The notes: a model not told the origin generated them from the letters alone. Positions 1-11,692 are shown, numbered from the stretch's first letter. The stretch is 64,000 nt of DNA from Ramazzottius varieornatus (GCA_001949185.1 BDGG01000009.1:617347-681346); one strand, 5' to 3'. A program made the numbers and translations.

Positions 1-452
1 GCTCTGTTCACCAACGGTACCGTTTACGAAACAAGGATCAAAGATCGTATCAGCTGATCATCCCCGACAGCGGGATGATCCAGAGCTGATCTCTACGTTC
101 TGGAACGGCCATTCGATACCCATCCGGCGTGCTTGAACATCCAAAGGCAAATCTGGGAAGAAGTGGTGTGCAGGAAGCTCACCCTTTGGAAAGTCGTGTA
201 CTCTTTGGTCAGTGAAACAAAGAGCTGACTACTATCAGCTGGGCGGTGCCTTTTCAAACAGCAGACGAATCATGATTTTCAACGTGGTAGCGGTTACCAT
301 ACCACGTGATTGATTCGATCCAAACCTGCCAGGCAAGCCACGTTTGCAGTTCATCACGGAGGAACGAAACAGAAAGTCTTCACTCATCGCCTCATTCTTC
401 TCTGAGCGTGTGTTTCCCTCGTGCCTTTTGCAGGTGATCAACGTTCCCCAAG
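1..452. other. Upstream region of the first calreticulin gene
   Basis: No coding region is supported here. The stretch holds the presumed promoter and 5' leader of the calreticulin that starts at 453. A GATCAGCTGATC palindrome lies near 48-59, with related GATC-containing sequence repeated inversely to about position 92. I see no TATA box that decides a transcription start. Confidence 0.4.
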
Positions 453-2328
453 ATGACCTCCGCATCCTGGCTCCTCTTTGTGAGTCTGTGCATAGCTGCC
501 GTGACGGGCAAGGTGCACTTCAAGGAGGAATTCAGCGACACCAAGTGGGAGGATCGGTGGGTACAGTCGGAGCACAAAGGCAAAGAGTTTGGCACGTTCA
601 AGCTGACACCCGGCAAGTTCTACGGCGATGCTGACATCAACCAAGGTCTGCAAACATCGCAAGATGCCAGGTTCTATGGCATCTCTACCAAATTCGACTC
701 CTTCAGCAACGAGGACAAGCCTCTAGTCATCCAGTTTTCGGTCAAGCACGAGCAAAATATCGATTGCGGCGGCGGATACGTTAAAGTCTTTCCTTCCGAC
801 CTCGACCAAAAGGATTTACACGGTACGCTTTCCACACAACTTCCTCCGAGTTTTTCTGGCAGATTGTCTTGTTCACTTCCGGTCAATCTGGCGAGAAAAC
901 AGGACATGAATTTACAGCTAACGTCAAACCTAGGACTGACCGGTCAGAATTTTCCCACTGGAATCTAAGCTGGGTGGTAATCGCTGATCTGCTGATTCGG
1001 CTTGGCTTCGCTTGATTAAGAGGTTTTTGATTTTGCCCTAGACTGTTGCTGGAATTGCTGTATACGTGTCGCGATTTCTTATCGAGTAATTTCCTTTGCA
1101 GGTGATTCACCTTACCTGCTGATGTTTGGTCCCGACATTTGCGGTCCCGGAACCAAGAAGGTCCACGTTATCGTCAACTACAAGGGAACTAACCACCTTA
1201 TAAAGAAGAACATCAGGTGTAAGGATGACGAGTACACTCACGTCTACACGCTCATCCTCAACACCGACGGCACCTACGTCGTCAAGATTGACAACAAGGA
1301 AGAAGAGAAGGGTACTTTGGAGGATGACTGGGACATGCTGCCCGCCAAGATGATCCCTGACCCTGAAGCCAAGAAGCCCGATGATTGGGACGAGCGAGAG
1401 ATGGTGAGTGAATGATATCGGAACATTTGCTCCAGAATACCTTTTAACGGTTTGTTCGTCACAGATTCCCGACGAGACCGATACCAAGCCTGAAGACTGG
1501 GACAAGCCTCAGCACATCCCCGACCCTGATGCTACCAAGCCCGAAGATTGGGATGAGGAAATGGACGGCTCGTGGGAACCACCTCAGATTGAAAACCCCG
1601 ACTACAAGGTACGAACTTAGTTCCGTCTTTTTTCTGTTCCTGTGGCTTATCCTCTCTTCGTACTATAGGGAGAATGGAAGGCGAAGGAGATCAGCAACCC
1701 GGCATACAAAGGTAATTTTTTGCTTTGTTTTCACGCAGCTCGATAGACAAACAGACGAGATTGTTTCCCCAAGCGGCGCACTGCTCAGTGTTGTTGGGCA
1801 AGAGGCATGCGCCACTTGGACAAGATGGTTTTCCACAAGTCGCGCAACGCTTCTGTTCAATAAACTGGAAGCATGCGCCAGCTTCATGAAACCCATTTGA
1901 TGCACACGAAACCCTGCGCTAACTGGGCTTTCTTCTGCATAGGCAAGTGGATCCATCCTGAAATTGAGAACCCCGCCAGGACGAGCTTGACCGCCGAGGA
2001 TTTGAAGCTGGCAAAATTCAAGGATATCGGTGCTATTGGTATCGATATCTGGCAAGTCAAGTCGGGCTCCATCTTTGATAACATCCTGATCGGTGACGAC
2101 GCTGATGAGGCTGCCAAGCACGCCGAAGATACCTGGGGAGCAACCAAAGATGCCGAGAAGAAGATGAAGGAGACTGCCGATGAGGAAGATAGGAAGAAGG
2201 CTGACGAAGAATCCAAGAAAGAATCGGATAGCTCGAAGAACGATGACGATGATGAGACCGATAAGGCCGACAAAGACTCTGATGATAAGGATGATCACGA
2301 CCACGATCATGATCACGACGAGCTCTAA
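453..2328 (+). CDS. CALR: Calreticulin, canonical ER form (414 aa)
   Basis: This is the Ca2+-binding lectin chaperone of the endoplasmic reticulum. Exons are 453-822, 1102-1403, 1465-1608, 1669-1711 and 1943-2328, all with GT-AG introns and continuous frame. A signal peptide (residues 1 to about 19) is followed by the globular N-domain starting KVHFKEEF, with the paired cysteines of the CGGGYVK and FGPDIC segments. The P-domain carries three acidic repeats of the IPDPxxxKPEDWDE type, then three GxWxxxxIxNPxYK repeats. The C-terminal tail is strongly acidic, ends in alternating His-Asp and closes with HDEL, the ER-retrieval signal. The length matches animal calreticulins. A second calreticulin-like gene lies 1.1 kb downstream on the same strand. 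The fourth intron carries a fold-back element, and a short intron follows the stop codon in the 3' UTR. Confidence 0.97.
1761..1890. mobile_element. Fold-back MITE, double hairpin (calreticulin intron 4)
   Basis: Two successive imperfect hairpins, at about 1768-1820 and 1830-1890, both have the family's arms (AAGCGGCGCAC and TGCGCCACTTGG type). The element fills most of calreticulin intron 4. Confidence 0.7.
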
Positions 2329-2329
2329 G

Positions 2330-2390
2330 GTAATTTGATCCGGCTAGATATCATCGGATTTTTTCTAATATTTTGCGGTATTTTTTGCAG
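2330..2390 (+). other. Probable 3'-UTR intron of the first calreticulin
   Basis: One base after the TAA stop there is a GTAATTT donor, and a pyrimidine-rich tract ending TTTTTTGCAG closes 61 bp later. The length equals the coding introns of this gene. A junction this close to the stop is not expected to trigger nonsense-mediated decay in animals. The call rests on sequence alone. Confidence 0.5.
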
Positions 2391-3404
2391 GCATGGATTC
2401 TTTTTTTATTTGATGTTTTTCAAGTTTTGTTTCTTTTGCAACATCACAATCAATCCGGCTGGAGAAAAAAATACCACATGTTTCTTTCTAATCGGCAATT
2501 CCGTTTCGGTTGCGTCTTCTTTCTGTGAGTGCGCCACGTTGTTAATTAATATTTATATGGGCAAGTCGAAGTACAAGTAAAAATGTTTCTTTCAAATTCG
2601 TTCGTCGACTGCAAATCAAGGCTCATCCACTCGTGAAGAAGCCGGTATACTGCATCCTCCTTGAGTGGCGAATCGCATGAATTTAGCAAATTTAGTCGAC
2701 GTCGACACAGACGCACCAACGTGGCAGACGAGCTGCCGGTTTACTGTACTTATCGGAGAATTGTGAGATAAGGCCGCGGGCGGGTGAGACCAACGAAGAC
2801 GGAGGCACGGGCCGCAAGACCAACAATTGCTTTGCTCTTTAGAAGGTAATTGCCTCGTTTTACATGGTAGCCTCATAAGATAGGTAGCTGTAGTTGAGGT
2901 GAAGGATTTTATGGATCTTCTGGCCGGAAGGTATCATGACCCATTTTTATTACGAAGCAGTAATGCACGTCAAGTGCCTTGAGATCAAGTAGTCGTGTCG
3001 GAAACCGGTTTTCAATATTTCAAGGTTCACTGTCCCGTCGTCAATGTTTGACTGCTTGGCTATGCGGTCCATATGCATGAATGTACGTGTCCTTCAGCGT
3101 GACGCTGGTTCAGTCCCAAGGTCTTGCTCGAAGATCCCAGCGTAGAGGTACCTTCAGCGAACAGGAAAAGGTTCTTTCTTACTTCCGCCCGAAATACAAA
3201 CTGACGGCAGAAGTTGAGAATGATGATGATAGGCTGTAGATCTTATACCGTGAGATCTGCAGGCTGTGGGTTAGCTCATTCCTCCAGGCACTTTTGCGCG
3301 CGCCACAGAGAAAATACCGCAATCCGAAATACCATACTGCAGAGAAAGAGCTGATCTTGGTAGGTCGGATAGATTGTCAGGACCTTCAAAAATTTCCCAC
3401 TAGA
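2391..3404. other. Intergenic region between the two calreticulin genes
   Basis: The 3' UTR of the first calreticulin is followed by about 0.8 kb without supported coding capacity, presumably containing the promoter of the second gene. No TATA box, repeat or fold-back element was recognised. Confidence 0.4.
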
Positions 3405-5365
3405 ATGGTCTTCAAAGAGAAGCGGGTCTTCGCCCTTATCTTTTTAGCATCCTCTGTCTTTTGCGAGGTTTTCTTTGAGGAAAACTTCAACGATCCATCA
3501 TGGAGGAAACGATGGATTACGACTAGCCAAAGATATTACAATGGAAAGCCATTCGGAAATTTCAACTGGACGGCCTCGACTTATGATGCGAACGATAAAA
3601 GTATCATGACGACAGATGACAACAGGTGCGGTACCGAATTTACATTAGTCCGTGTGTAGGATCCAGGCAAAAAATTGGACAAGATCCTTCATCCCAAGCG
3701 GCTTACGCTTTCAACCAATAACACAGAAAGCGTGCGCCACTTGGGAAAGACGACAAGATCATCATTACAAGTGGCGCGCGGTCATAGCGCTGCTGCCTAA
3801 CTGCCTGCGCAGCTAGGGAAAATAATCTTCTCGAGTTCGCTTGCCGAGTTCTCACGAGACAGTGGATAGGCTGATGCACTCGTACGTATTTTGTACCGTA
3901 GCCACTATGCCATTTCGACAACGATTCGAAAGTTCAGTAACCGTGGGAAGAGCTTGGTCATCCAGTTCACCGTAAAGTTTCAGACGAGAAACACAGCGGA
4001 CTACGATGCAAAATACTGCGCAGCCGCCTTTTTGAAGCTTTTCTCACCGGACCATGATCCGAAGAAGCTGAACGGGGACTCGCCGTACTTGATCAGATTT
4101 GGACCGGATACTTGCCCCACCGCGAACCGAATCCAGGCTGATATATTCTACAAAAACAAAATGTGGATTCACGCCCCCCGAGACTACGATAAAAAGATTT
4201 ACGTCTGTAAGTATCGTCGTTCGCTTGGAAAGCCACAATGCGCCATATTTCTACGTATGTTATACAGCAGTATCAATCTTTATGTGCTTGCAGATACGCC
4301 CATGCCATTCATTCCGGATGATTCGCATACACATCTGTACCAGCTGGTTTTCCATCCAAACTTAACGTACGAAAAGCGCGTCGATGGAAAGCTTATCGTC
4401 GAAGAAAGCGGGCATATGGAACATGGTAGGTAAGGGCCACGCTTGACTGCGGATCCGGAAGTGAGCTAATGGTTATTCACATTGGAAATCGGCGTTTATG
4501 GTAGGATGGCAGACACATCCGCCAAGACGTCTTCGAAAAGATCAGCCCAAACCAAGTGAAAACGAGTGGGACGAGCGCGAGTATATTCTGGACCCAGAAG
4601 ACAAGAAGCCGGCGGACTGGGATGCGCACCAGTACGTTCCTGACCCCTATGCCAAGAGACCAGACGACTGGAAGGACGATGTCGACGGCGAGTGGGAGCA
4701 TCCTATCATCCGGAATCCTAAATACAAGGAGGAGTGGAAGCCTCGAGCGATTAAGAACCCGAAATATAAAGGACTCTGGCAAGCGGAAGAGTACGACAAC
4801 CCTGGTAAGCTCCTCATTCCATTTCATACGTTACTCGTCGATCTAACGTGTGGGATGGTTTTGCAGACTACAAGGAAGACCCTGATTTGTATGTGATACC
4901 CGAAGTGGGAGCAGTCGGTTTTGAGAACTGGCAAGAAACTTCGGGTGAGGTGTCCCATTTGGCCCGTCGTCATGTGACTTGAACATGATGGTACCCAAGT
5001 GGCGCACACTTGCGACCAATTCCACCGCAAATGTGCGCCACTCCAGATAACGATCGCGATCAATTGGTCTGCCAGCGTTTCAGTTTCTTTTCCTCGAAAC
5101 GCTTTTGGTTTTGACGAGAATTTGGTCTATGTGATTAGGAGTGGTGTACGACAACGTTATGATCACCGACGACCTGGAATACGCTACAAGTGTTGCCCTG
5201 CCCATCCAAAAGAAGGCGTATGAGGCGGAGTATAAGGTCTTTGCCGAAAAGTGCGAGCAAGAGCGAATAAGGAAAGTTGCAGAACGCAAAAAGATTGAGA
5301 AAGACCATAAAAGACTGAACACAATCGCAGCTGCGTCAAACCCAAGCAGACACGACGAACTCTAA
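3405..5365 (+). CDS. Divergent calreticulin paralogue without acidic tail (420 aa)
   Basis: This is a calreticulin-family ER protein. Exons are 3405-3625, 3902-4206, 4294-4425, 4505-4804, 4867-4944 and 5139-5365. I chose ATG 3405 because it begins a hydrophobic signal peptide that aligns with that of the first calreticulin. The N-domain keeps the two cysteines (YCAAAF and FGPDTC). The P-domain is eroded: the first acidic repeat is replaced by a basic stretch, two KKPxDW-type repeats remain, and three ExW/GxW repeats with NPKYK or NPDYK follow. The acidic low-affinity Ca2+ tail is missing. In its place is a Lys/Arg/Glu-rich segment (EQERIRKVAERKK) that ends in HDEL, so ER retention is kept while bulk Ca2+ storage is probably lost. 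Mammalian calreticulin-3 changed in a similar way, but orthology is not claimed. Confidence 0.93.
3665..3855. mobile_element. Fold-back MITE, double hairpin (paralogue intron 1)
   Basis: Two tandem inverted-repeat cores (CCCAAGCGG/GCGCCACTTGGG and the GTGGCGCGC region) end in a GTTCGCTTGCCGAGTTCTC-like outer arm. It occupies intron 1 of the second calreticulin. Confidence 0.7.
4965..5075. mobile_element. Fold-back MITE, single hairpin (paralogue intron 5)
   Basis: The core CCCAAGTGGCGCACAC pairs with ATGTGCGCCACT across a short spacer (4993-5045). The outer arms are degenerate. Confidence 0.65.
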
Positions 5366-6429
5366 AGTCAGCTACAGAGAAACTTCCCGGATTCTTATCC
5401 GAGAAAGACCTACCTCTGTATTGTGGTGATGTTTACTGATCTTCACGGTTCTCGCGACGAAATACCGCACTGTACCATATATTGCAAGTTATCATCAAAA
5501 GGCTGTCTGTTGACTTGGTAGTACACTGTATATGCCGTCTTTCGGACTTTGGACTATGAATCGCTCGATAATCAATTCTGATGATCCCTACAGATGGCTC
5601 TGGAAACATTCATGGAACATTTCATGGAACAACATTTCATGTGTACTCCATAAAAGCATACTTAGTACACCGCCACCAGCTGCGGAGCAGCATGGCGGCA
5701 CACTGGTGCGAGCGCTTTTCTTGAGATATTGATGGGCCCAGCCACGTAACTTAGTTATCTCTAGCCGGTCAAAAACATCAAGTTGACCTTCAAAACATTA
5801 GCACACAAGTACGCCACAACGGCGGTTTATAGCTGACAAACGCACTGATGCATCTTGATCGGGGAAGGATAGATGAGCAACCATACTAGTGCAGTGTATA
5901 GATGAGTGCCTGGCGCGGCGAATAATTCGACAAATTATCCCGAAATGAGTTATTCTTGCTACCGAGCCTTGCTACCGATCCCACCGAAAAGAAAGAGGTG
6001 CCGGGGGATTTCAAGTTCTAAGCTCAAAGAGGCAATTAAATTTATTTTCCCATGCGGGTACGCCTCCATCGTAACACGAAAGAACACAGAAATCACTGCT
6101 CCAGAAAAATGAAGAAATAAAGAAACAAGAACAGAGATCTGCCTGTAAGAAAACGAATGAATCTCTCTTGGAAAGTTTATCACAGTAGAAAGGACGGTAA
6201 AGGACAGGCAGCGCAGTCTGTTCGTTCCATAAACTATCTGCAGTCGGACGGAAAGTGCTATTTTGAGGGACGGTTTATCGAAGAGCTCTGCGTAATCCGC
6301 CCATGTTCATCTAGGCACGAGATTCGGATGACGCGGTGACGCCATCGTCAAGGCTGATAATCCTACATTAAAGCAACATGATTAGCTCTCTATCACTGCC
6401 GTAAAGGTTCTTTGTGATCAACATTAGAT
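5366..6429. other. Convergent intergenic region, left part
   Basis: This is the 3' flank of the calreticulin paralogue and, beyond the fold-back element, of the minus-strand membrane protein gene. A short direct repeat of the TTCATGGAAC type occurs near 5610-5640. No gene is supported. Confidence 0.4.
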
Positions 6430-6620
6430 GGGACGTCGGTAAATAATTTCATACTGATCGATATCGCACGTGGTGCACTCTTGCACTGTAACTCGCTGAG
6501 TGCGTGCGCCACTTGATCTAACGATTTTGTCCAGTTTGTTGGCGCACGTTTCCATTGCAATTGGCTCGGAGCGTGCGTCAATTGCGAAAACGACCCGGCT
6601 GAAATCATTACCGACGTCCT
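6430..6620. mobile_element. Fold-back MITE, double hairpin (intergenic, 191 bp)
   Basis: This well-preserved copy starts GGGACGTCGGTAAATAATTT and ends with the matching inverse. Two inner hairpins lie at about 6470-6525 and 6540-6590. It separates the 3' ends of two convergent genes. Confidence 0.8.
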
Positions 6621-6754
6621 AGATAATCTGCTCTTTGAATGTTGATGGCTTGATGCAACGACAAGCAGAGCGAGACATGAAGGGAAGAAATGCTTACCCA
6701 GCACGCACGAGGAGCCATAAGATTCCCTTATGGCTGACTGCGGGACTCTAAAAC

Positions 6755-8772
6755 TCATTTGTACTCTTTGACAGTAACACTGACAGTCCTTCCGGCATGG
6801 AAGACATCTCTGCCGGTGCTAATGACGGCAGCAGGCGGATTGTTATCCAGCCGCTTGAGTAGATTGACTTGATTATCGGGTAGTAACTGCAGTGTGTTGC
6901 TTGATGACGAGGAACGTCGCATCGCCGAGGCCTGTGCCATGCCGTTCAAGTTGAAGCTGGAAGCTGATGGGTGATATCCTACGGCAAAAACAAATAGACC
7001 CCAATGTCAACACAACCCACGCTTTTGATGCAAGTCAACTTGACACTCAGCCAGCCAACTAAGGCAAATAAGCCTAAACTACTTTCCGCTAAACTTCAGA
7101 CTCGACACCGAAAGAAATTCTCCGAATCCGAAGGCCCACCACTAGATTATACTTGTTTATTTCGATACCACGCCCTAATTTTTGTCAGAAAAGTTATCCT
7201 CACGTTACATATTTCGGAGTTTGTTATGATGGCAAAAACTTGGCACTTTGGGAGCTCGCCAGGCAAATTCGACCAGATCGTATTTCCCAGTTGGCGCACT
7301 TCTCCAGTTTTCATTGGCTGGATGAGCGCGCCACTTTGGAAAAAAGTGTTGTTAAGTCCTACCAAGTGGCGTACGTTTCGGTACTGATGGCTACACGAGT
7401 GCGCCACCTGTGGAAATTATCCGGTCGAGTTTGTTTGTCGACTTCCTGATGTCGGATTTTGAATTTTGACGTCTCACAGGCTTACCGCCGATTACGGGAG
7501 GTCTGGCGCTCTGTTGCAGCAGATGCTGACAAACATTGGGTTTCCGAAGTTTGAGAAGTTGACGGACGACCATCGTGACGGGGACCAAGTTGAGCAGGAA
7601 GAGAAAGATGCCCATGGTCATGGAGACCACAGCCGGACTGTTTTCTGGGGCTTTCGTGACGGCCACAACAGCTGCTCCGTGTCCTGATGGATTAAAGTAC
7701 TCATACCGCTCTTTTCACTTGAAGAGAAGGCTAATATTGACAGAATACATACCGACGGAAGCGATCGCCAGACAAGCTGCCAGCACGGAAAGGGCCAGAT
7801 ACGCCTCCAACATTGGCAGTAAGGAGCGAACATCGTGTTCGCTGATCTCCATCGGATTGGGCGGCTGGATGCAAATACACCCCAGACTGATGCCCACCAT
7901 CCCCGTAAACTACAAAAAGATATATATGAAACAACTGATCATCAAAAGGTACAATATCATAATAAGAATAACGGTAAAAAAATGAGCCGGATAATGCCGG
8001 AACAACCCAAATCAGGGAAACGCCCACAAGTTCAAAATTCATGCACTGGTGCGTGATATAATCTGCACTTTCCACAATGTGCTGGGAGGCGAGTGTGACA
8101 AGAATAAAGTCGTTAAGGATGCGTGTTAGGAGATATTCCTTCCGGTATGTTAAATTGTCGTGTACGTACTATTGTCAGTCCGATGGTCACGTAGCAGGTT
8201 TCCAGATTTCCTACAGCGAATGAAAAAAGATGCATTCATTTATGCGCTTCCTTCACAGCTGCAAATAAACACCAGCTAATGAAAATCAGATAATGGACTG
8301 ATGGTAGGTATTTTTCGTTTGGCCGAGCTCCATTAGCATGCTGAGCTAGAGTTAATGTGGAAGAAAATCGATCTGGAGGCCCGCAAACGAAGCGCGCAAG
8401 ACTGTCGTCTCAAGTGGCGCACTTTTTCATTCTTACTGGCTAGCGCCGCTTTGAGCTACAATCTTGTGCGTTCTGTTTGCCGGCCTCTCAGTTGGACTAA
8501 CCCACAAGGATGCTTGGGAAAAGGAGGATGATGCCTATCAGCATCTCGATCAAGCCTATTACGACAGGTCCCCGACGAAGGCCGTAGTACAGAGACGAAG
8601 CTTGATAGCGGTTGTTGGCTGGTCCATTCGGTGGTGTTTCCAGGTTGTGGATGGCCATCTTGACGCTGTCCGTGTCACTGTGAGGAGGGTCCCATGAACG
8701 GACGGAATGCCGGGAGTCTTTCCTGTAAGGGATAGAAACACTATCTTTGAAATCATCCTGATCATGATCCAT
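6755..8772 (-). CDS. Four-pass (tetraspan/MS4A-like) membrane protein (314 aa)
   Basis: The family is not identified. Exons in transcript order are 8772-8502, 8210-8170, 8081-8028, 7909-7753, 7683-7486 and 6978-6755, all GT-AG with matching phase. Translation is placed at the ATG opening MDHDQDD, just after an acceptor-like CGGCAG, so an upstream 5'-UTR exon near 8960-8883 is likely. A polar N-terminus of about 70 residues precedes a hydrophobic segment (GPVVIGLIEMLIGIILLF). The later hydrophobic stretches contain MVGISLGCICI, YLALSVLAACLAIASVG and MTMGIFLFLLNLVPV. A Ser-rich cytosolic-type tail ends in VKEYK. Four hydrophobic segments with polar ends resemble MS4A or MARVEL tetraspans, but no signature was seen. 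The least certain exons are the two small ones in the middle. Confidence 0.72.
7249..7446. mobile_element. Fold-back MITE, double hairpin (membrane-protein intron)
   Basis: The outer arms are GGGAGCTCGCCAGGCAAATT at the left and GAGTTTGTTTGTCGACTTCC at the right, enclosing two GTGGCGYAC-type hairpins. It lies inside the last intron of the four-pass protein gene. Confidence 0.75.
8375..8489. mobile_element. Fold-back MITE, single hairpin (membrane-protein intron)
   Basis: GGAGGCCCGCAAACGAAGC at the left pairs with TTCTGTTTGCCGGCCTC at the right. The inner core AAGTGGCGCAC pairs with the degenerate GCGCCGCTTT. Confidence 0.75.
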
Positions 8773-9993
8773 ACTGCCGGTCGGTGGGAGACGGAGCATA
8801 TATGAAGGCGGAAGGAAACTGGAGAAGTTCCGTCGCTCGGGTAAACAAACTAACACTGACAGCCACAGCTGAACTTACTCGATGGTTCATGAAGTTAGTA
8901 GAGTTGGTATAAGAAGAAAGAAATGCACTCTCGACCGCACTGCTCCGCTTCCCGTTGTGTAGTACCACCATGTGTAGTGTGTATATGCAGCCAGCGATCC
9001 GCTACAGTCGATGGCTATTCAGAGACCGGAAAGACAACTCTTGAGCAGTTATACGGAATGACGGACGGCCTGCGCAAACCGGTGATACGTAGTCAGCAGT
9101 CCACGTACATCGCCGTTATGGATAACCTACAGGCCACGGAAAAGCGCATTTCAAGCAGAATGATTTTCAAGGCAGTGTACGATGGGAACCGAAGCCTTAT
9201 TGACACCCACCGGCAGATGGGAGAACGTTCTGATGCTCCAGCTGATGGAAGCAGAATGGTTCTATTCGGGACTATACTTCAGACTCATTGATCACGTAAC
9301 GTCCCGTGAAGGTTGGCATATAGAAAATGATGATGAGCTAATGAGAGATCGAGTGTGCTTCTTGTGAATCCTTTTAGCGATCATATACACCCACAAGCTC
9401 GGCCGACGCCGAGCATCCAAGCAACAGGCAGCTTCAGCAGTCCAGACTGTGCAGTTCGATCGGTGTGGGCGATGTCGAGGGGAAGATAACTTCCTACTAT
9501 CACAGCCTGGGAAAGATAACTTCCTACTATCCTGGGAAGATACCTGGAAAGATAACTTCCTACTATCACAGCCTTCACAAGTGACAGAGACAGGGCGGCT
9601 GCGCGGGGATAAATGGAAATTTAAAATGGAATTCCATGCCGGCGAAACCTAATGAATCGTATGAGCAGCACTTCTGCCTCATTCAACCATCAACACGCAA
9701 CGAAGCACAAGCAGGGCGCAGACCCTTCGACATGGTTCGGCTTGCCTTGAATGATAAATTTTCTAGCCGTGGCGAAGGGTCTGGCGCTCAATCGACATCT
9801 TTCCAAGTCGCGCAACGAAAACGTTAACAGCTGATTCCGTCATTCAATTTCCTTCTGGTCATCGCTGCATGGTTAGATCCTTCTGTCTTCCGGGAGAGTT
9901 TGGCACTTCGGAATCTCTGTTCGGAGCTGACGCGTGAACTACCGAACTGACCGGAGTAATAGTTCACATACGGTCAATGTTCCAACTCGCGGA
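8773..9993. other. Divergent intergenic region between membrane protein and FN3K
   Basis: This holds the 5' leader and promoter of the minus-strand membrane protein and of plus-strand fructosamine-3-kinase. A donor-like CGA/GTAAGT on the minus strand near 8883 supports a non-coding first exon for the membrane gene. Three copies of a short repeat lie at 9480-9574. A half core of the fold-back family (AAGTCGCGCAACG) is visible near 9805. Confidence 0.4.
9480..9574. repeat. Short tandem repeat, three units
   Basis: The block GATAACTTCCTACTATC recurs three times with spacing of about 29-36 bp, partly with flanking CACAGCCT. It lies upstream of FN3K. Confidence 0.85.
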
Positions 9994-11692
9994 ATGGAGC
10001 GTCTGTTGATGAAGGAGCTTGCGTCCACTTCGGTCTCACCGGCAGGAGGATCAGGTGGAGGATGTATCAGCCAAGGAGCGGGCTATTTGACGGATAATTA
10101 CGGCCATGTTTTTGTCAAGCAGAACAAAAAGAGTGGGGTTTGTGTTAATCGACGGTTTTATTCGAGAGAAGTTCGCCGAGAACTCCAACCTGTAATATTT
10201 TGCTGTCTTGCTTTGTATAGGCTGCAACGATGTTTATGGGAGAGCTGGAAGGACTCAAAGCGCTGGAAGGCACAGGATGCATAAGAGTTCCGAAACCCAT
10301 TAAGGTACACAACGGAGACGCTCGATAGTTCGCAGCATGCAAAACATCTAAGCAGGGAATCGATAAAATACTACTAATGACTTTAACGGAAATTACAACA
10401 ACTAAGTTTTGCGTGCGGGGAGCCGGAAGTGCCCTTCACCGCTGGACAAGGAAGTACCATATGCTGGTGTGTAGTAATGCTTTGATCATTCTCTTTTCAG
10501 GTATTTCCTATGCCCGACGGTGGAGCCGCAATTATCGTAGAACATGTACATATAAAGCCCTTGTCGCCAACGTGTGAGGCGGAAGCAGGTACTAACCTCG
10601 CACGGTGAGCTGGAGAACCTCTGTCCTTCGTGCATGTATGTTATTGTACCTTACTAAGCGTCAAAGTGTTCGCTTGCCTCTCTCCGCAGACTGCACCTTC
10701 ACAATCGTGAGCTGAAAGAAAAAGCGGAAAGTTCGGGCGACGGCAATTCATTACGGTATGTTGCCGAGTTCGGGTTCTCGACCACCACATGCTGTGGATA
10801 CATACCGCAAGACAATACGTGGACGGACGACTGGGTCGTAAGTTAAATTTTATTATCCTGAAACGATTGCAGGATGCATGATGATATCGCTGCAAAATAA
10901 CCTAGCATCTCATATGGGAAATCTCGACAACCTCGTTTTCTACGTGGCGCAACGTTTTAGTTATTAACACTGAATACGTGCGTCACTTGGGAAATCAATA
11001 TTGCCGAGTTCGTTATGCAGCTTCCCAAAGTTCTGGTTTTTTTGGTTTCTCCTTATAGACATTCTTCACCCAAAGACGACTGGAGCTTCAAGTGAATCTA
11101 GCCGTCAAAAAATATCACGATCAAGAGCTCCTCCATCAGTGGACGGCTATGAAACCGAAAATTCCGTCTTTCTTCAAAGGGATTGTCGTGCAGCCTTCTC
11201 TCCTTCATGGTGTAAGACAATTTGTGCGTGCCGAAGAGGACTTGGTACATTCTGCTGTTGGTTTTCCAGGACCTGTGGGGAGGAAACATTGGGCAGACGG
11301 CAAAGGGCGAACCCATTGTTTTCGATCCAGCAGTGTTTTACGGACATGACGAATATGATTTAGGAATCTCGTCCATGTTTGGTGGTTTCGGAAAGTCTTT
11401 CTTCGACGCATACCACAAGTTGATTCCTCGGACAGAGGGCTTTGATGTCCGCCAAGAACTGTACAAACTGGTAGGCTTCGAGCCGACAATAGTTTCGATT
11501 CTCCAATGTGGTTTCTAAGAAGGAAGTGCAATCTTATTCTTGTCTTCGAAATTGTAGTTCCATTACCTCAACCACTACAACCACTTTGGATCAAGGTACG
11601 CCATTTTCAAAGTGTATCATACCCCTTTGGCGCATTTTATTTGCAGTTATCGGGGTTCCTGTATGAAAATACTGAAAAACCTCGCGCGTTGA
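9994..11692 (+). CDS. FN3K: Fructosamine-3-kinase (305 aa)
   Basis: It phosphorylates the third carbon of the sugar on glycated lysines, which destabilises the adduct (protein deglycation). Exons are 9994-10137, 10221-10304, 10501-10604, 10690-10837, 11059-11211, 11270-11470, 11558-11595 and 11647-11692, giving 306 codons including stop, close to the 309 aa of the human enzyme. The order of conserved blocks matches the family: GGCISQG with a cysteine at residue 24, YGHVFVKQNKK with the ATP-site lysine, GGAAIIVEHVHIKPLS, FGFSTTTCCGYIPQ, the catalytic loop LLHGDLWGGNIG, the metal-binding FDPAVFYGHDEYDL, and YLNHYNHFG near the end. No in-frame ATG lies just upstream of 9994. Nothing suggests inactivation. 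Confidence 0.95.
10916..11026. mobile_element. Fold-back MITE, single hairpin (FN3K intron 4)
   Basis: The element begins GGGAAATCTCGACAACCTCG and ends GTTCGTTATGCAGCTTCCC, with inner core GTGGCGCAACGTTTT pairing with TACGTGCGTCAC. Confidence 0.75.

Noticed and set aside
3060-3150. Possible tRNA because of a GGTTCAGTCCC-like box
   Set aside because: No matching acceptor stem, D-arm or anticodon arm could be formed around it.
5550-5660. TTCATGGAAC direct repeats as a regulatory array
   Set aside because: Only two or three imperfect copies in a 3' flank, compatible with chance or simple duplication.
7836-8075. Read-through of the small membrane-protein exon to give VGVSLIWVVPALSGSFF
   Set aside because: It reads through a plausible GTGGGC donor and AT-rich intron, and ends in a frame that loses the following membrane segment.
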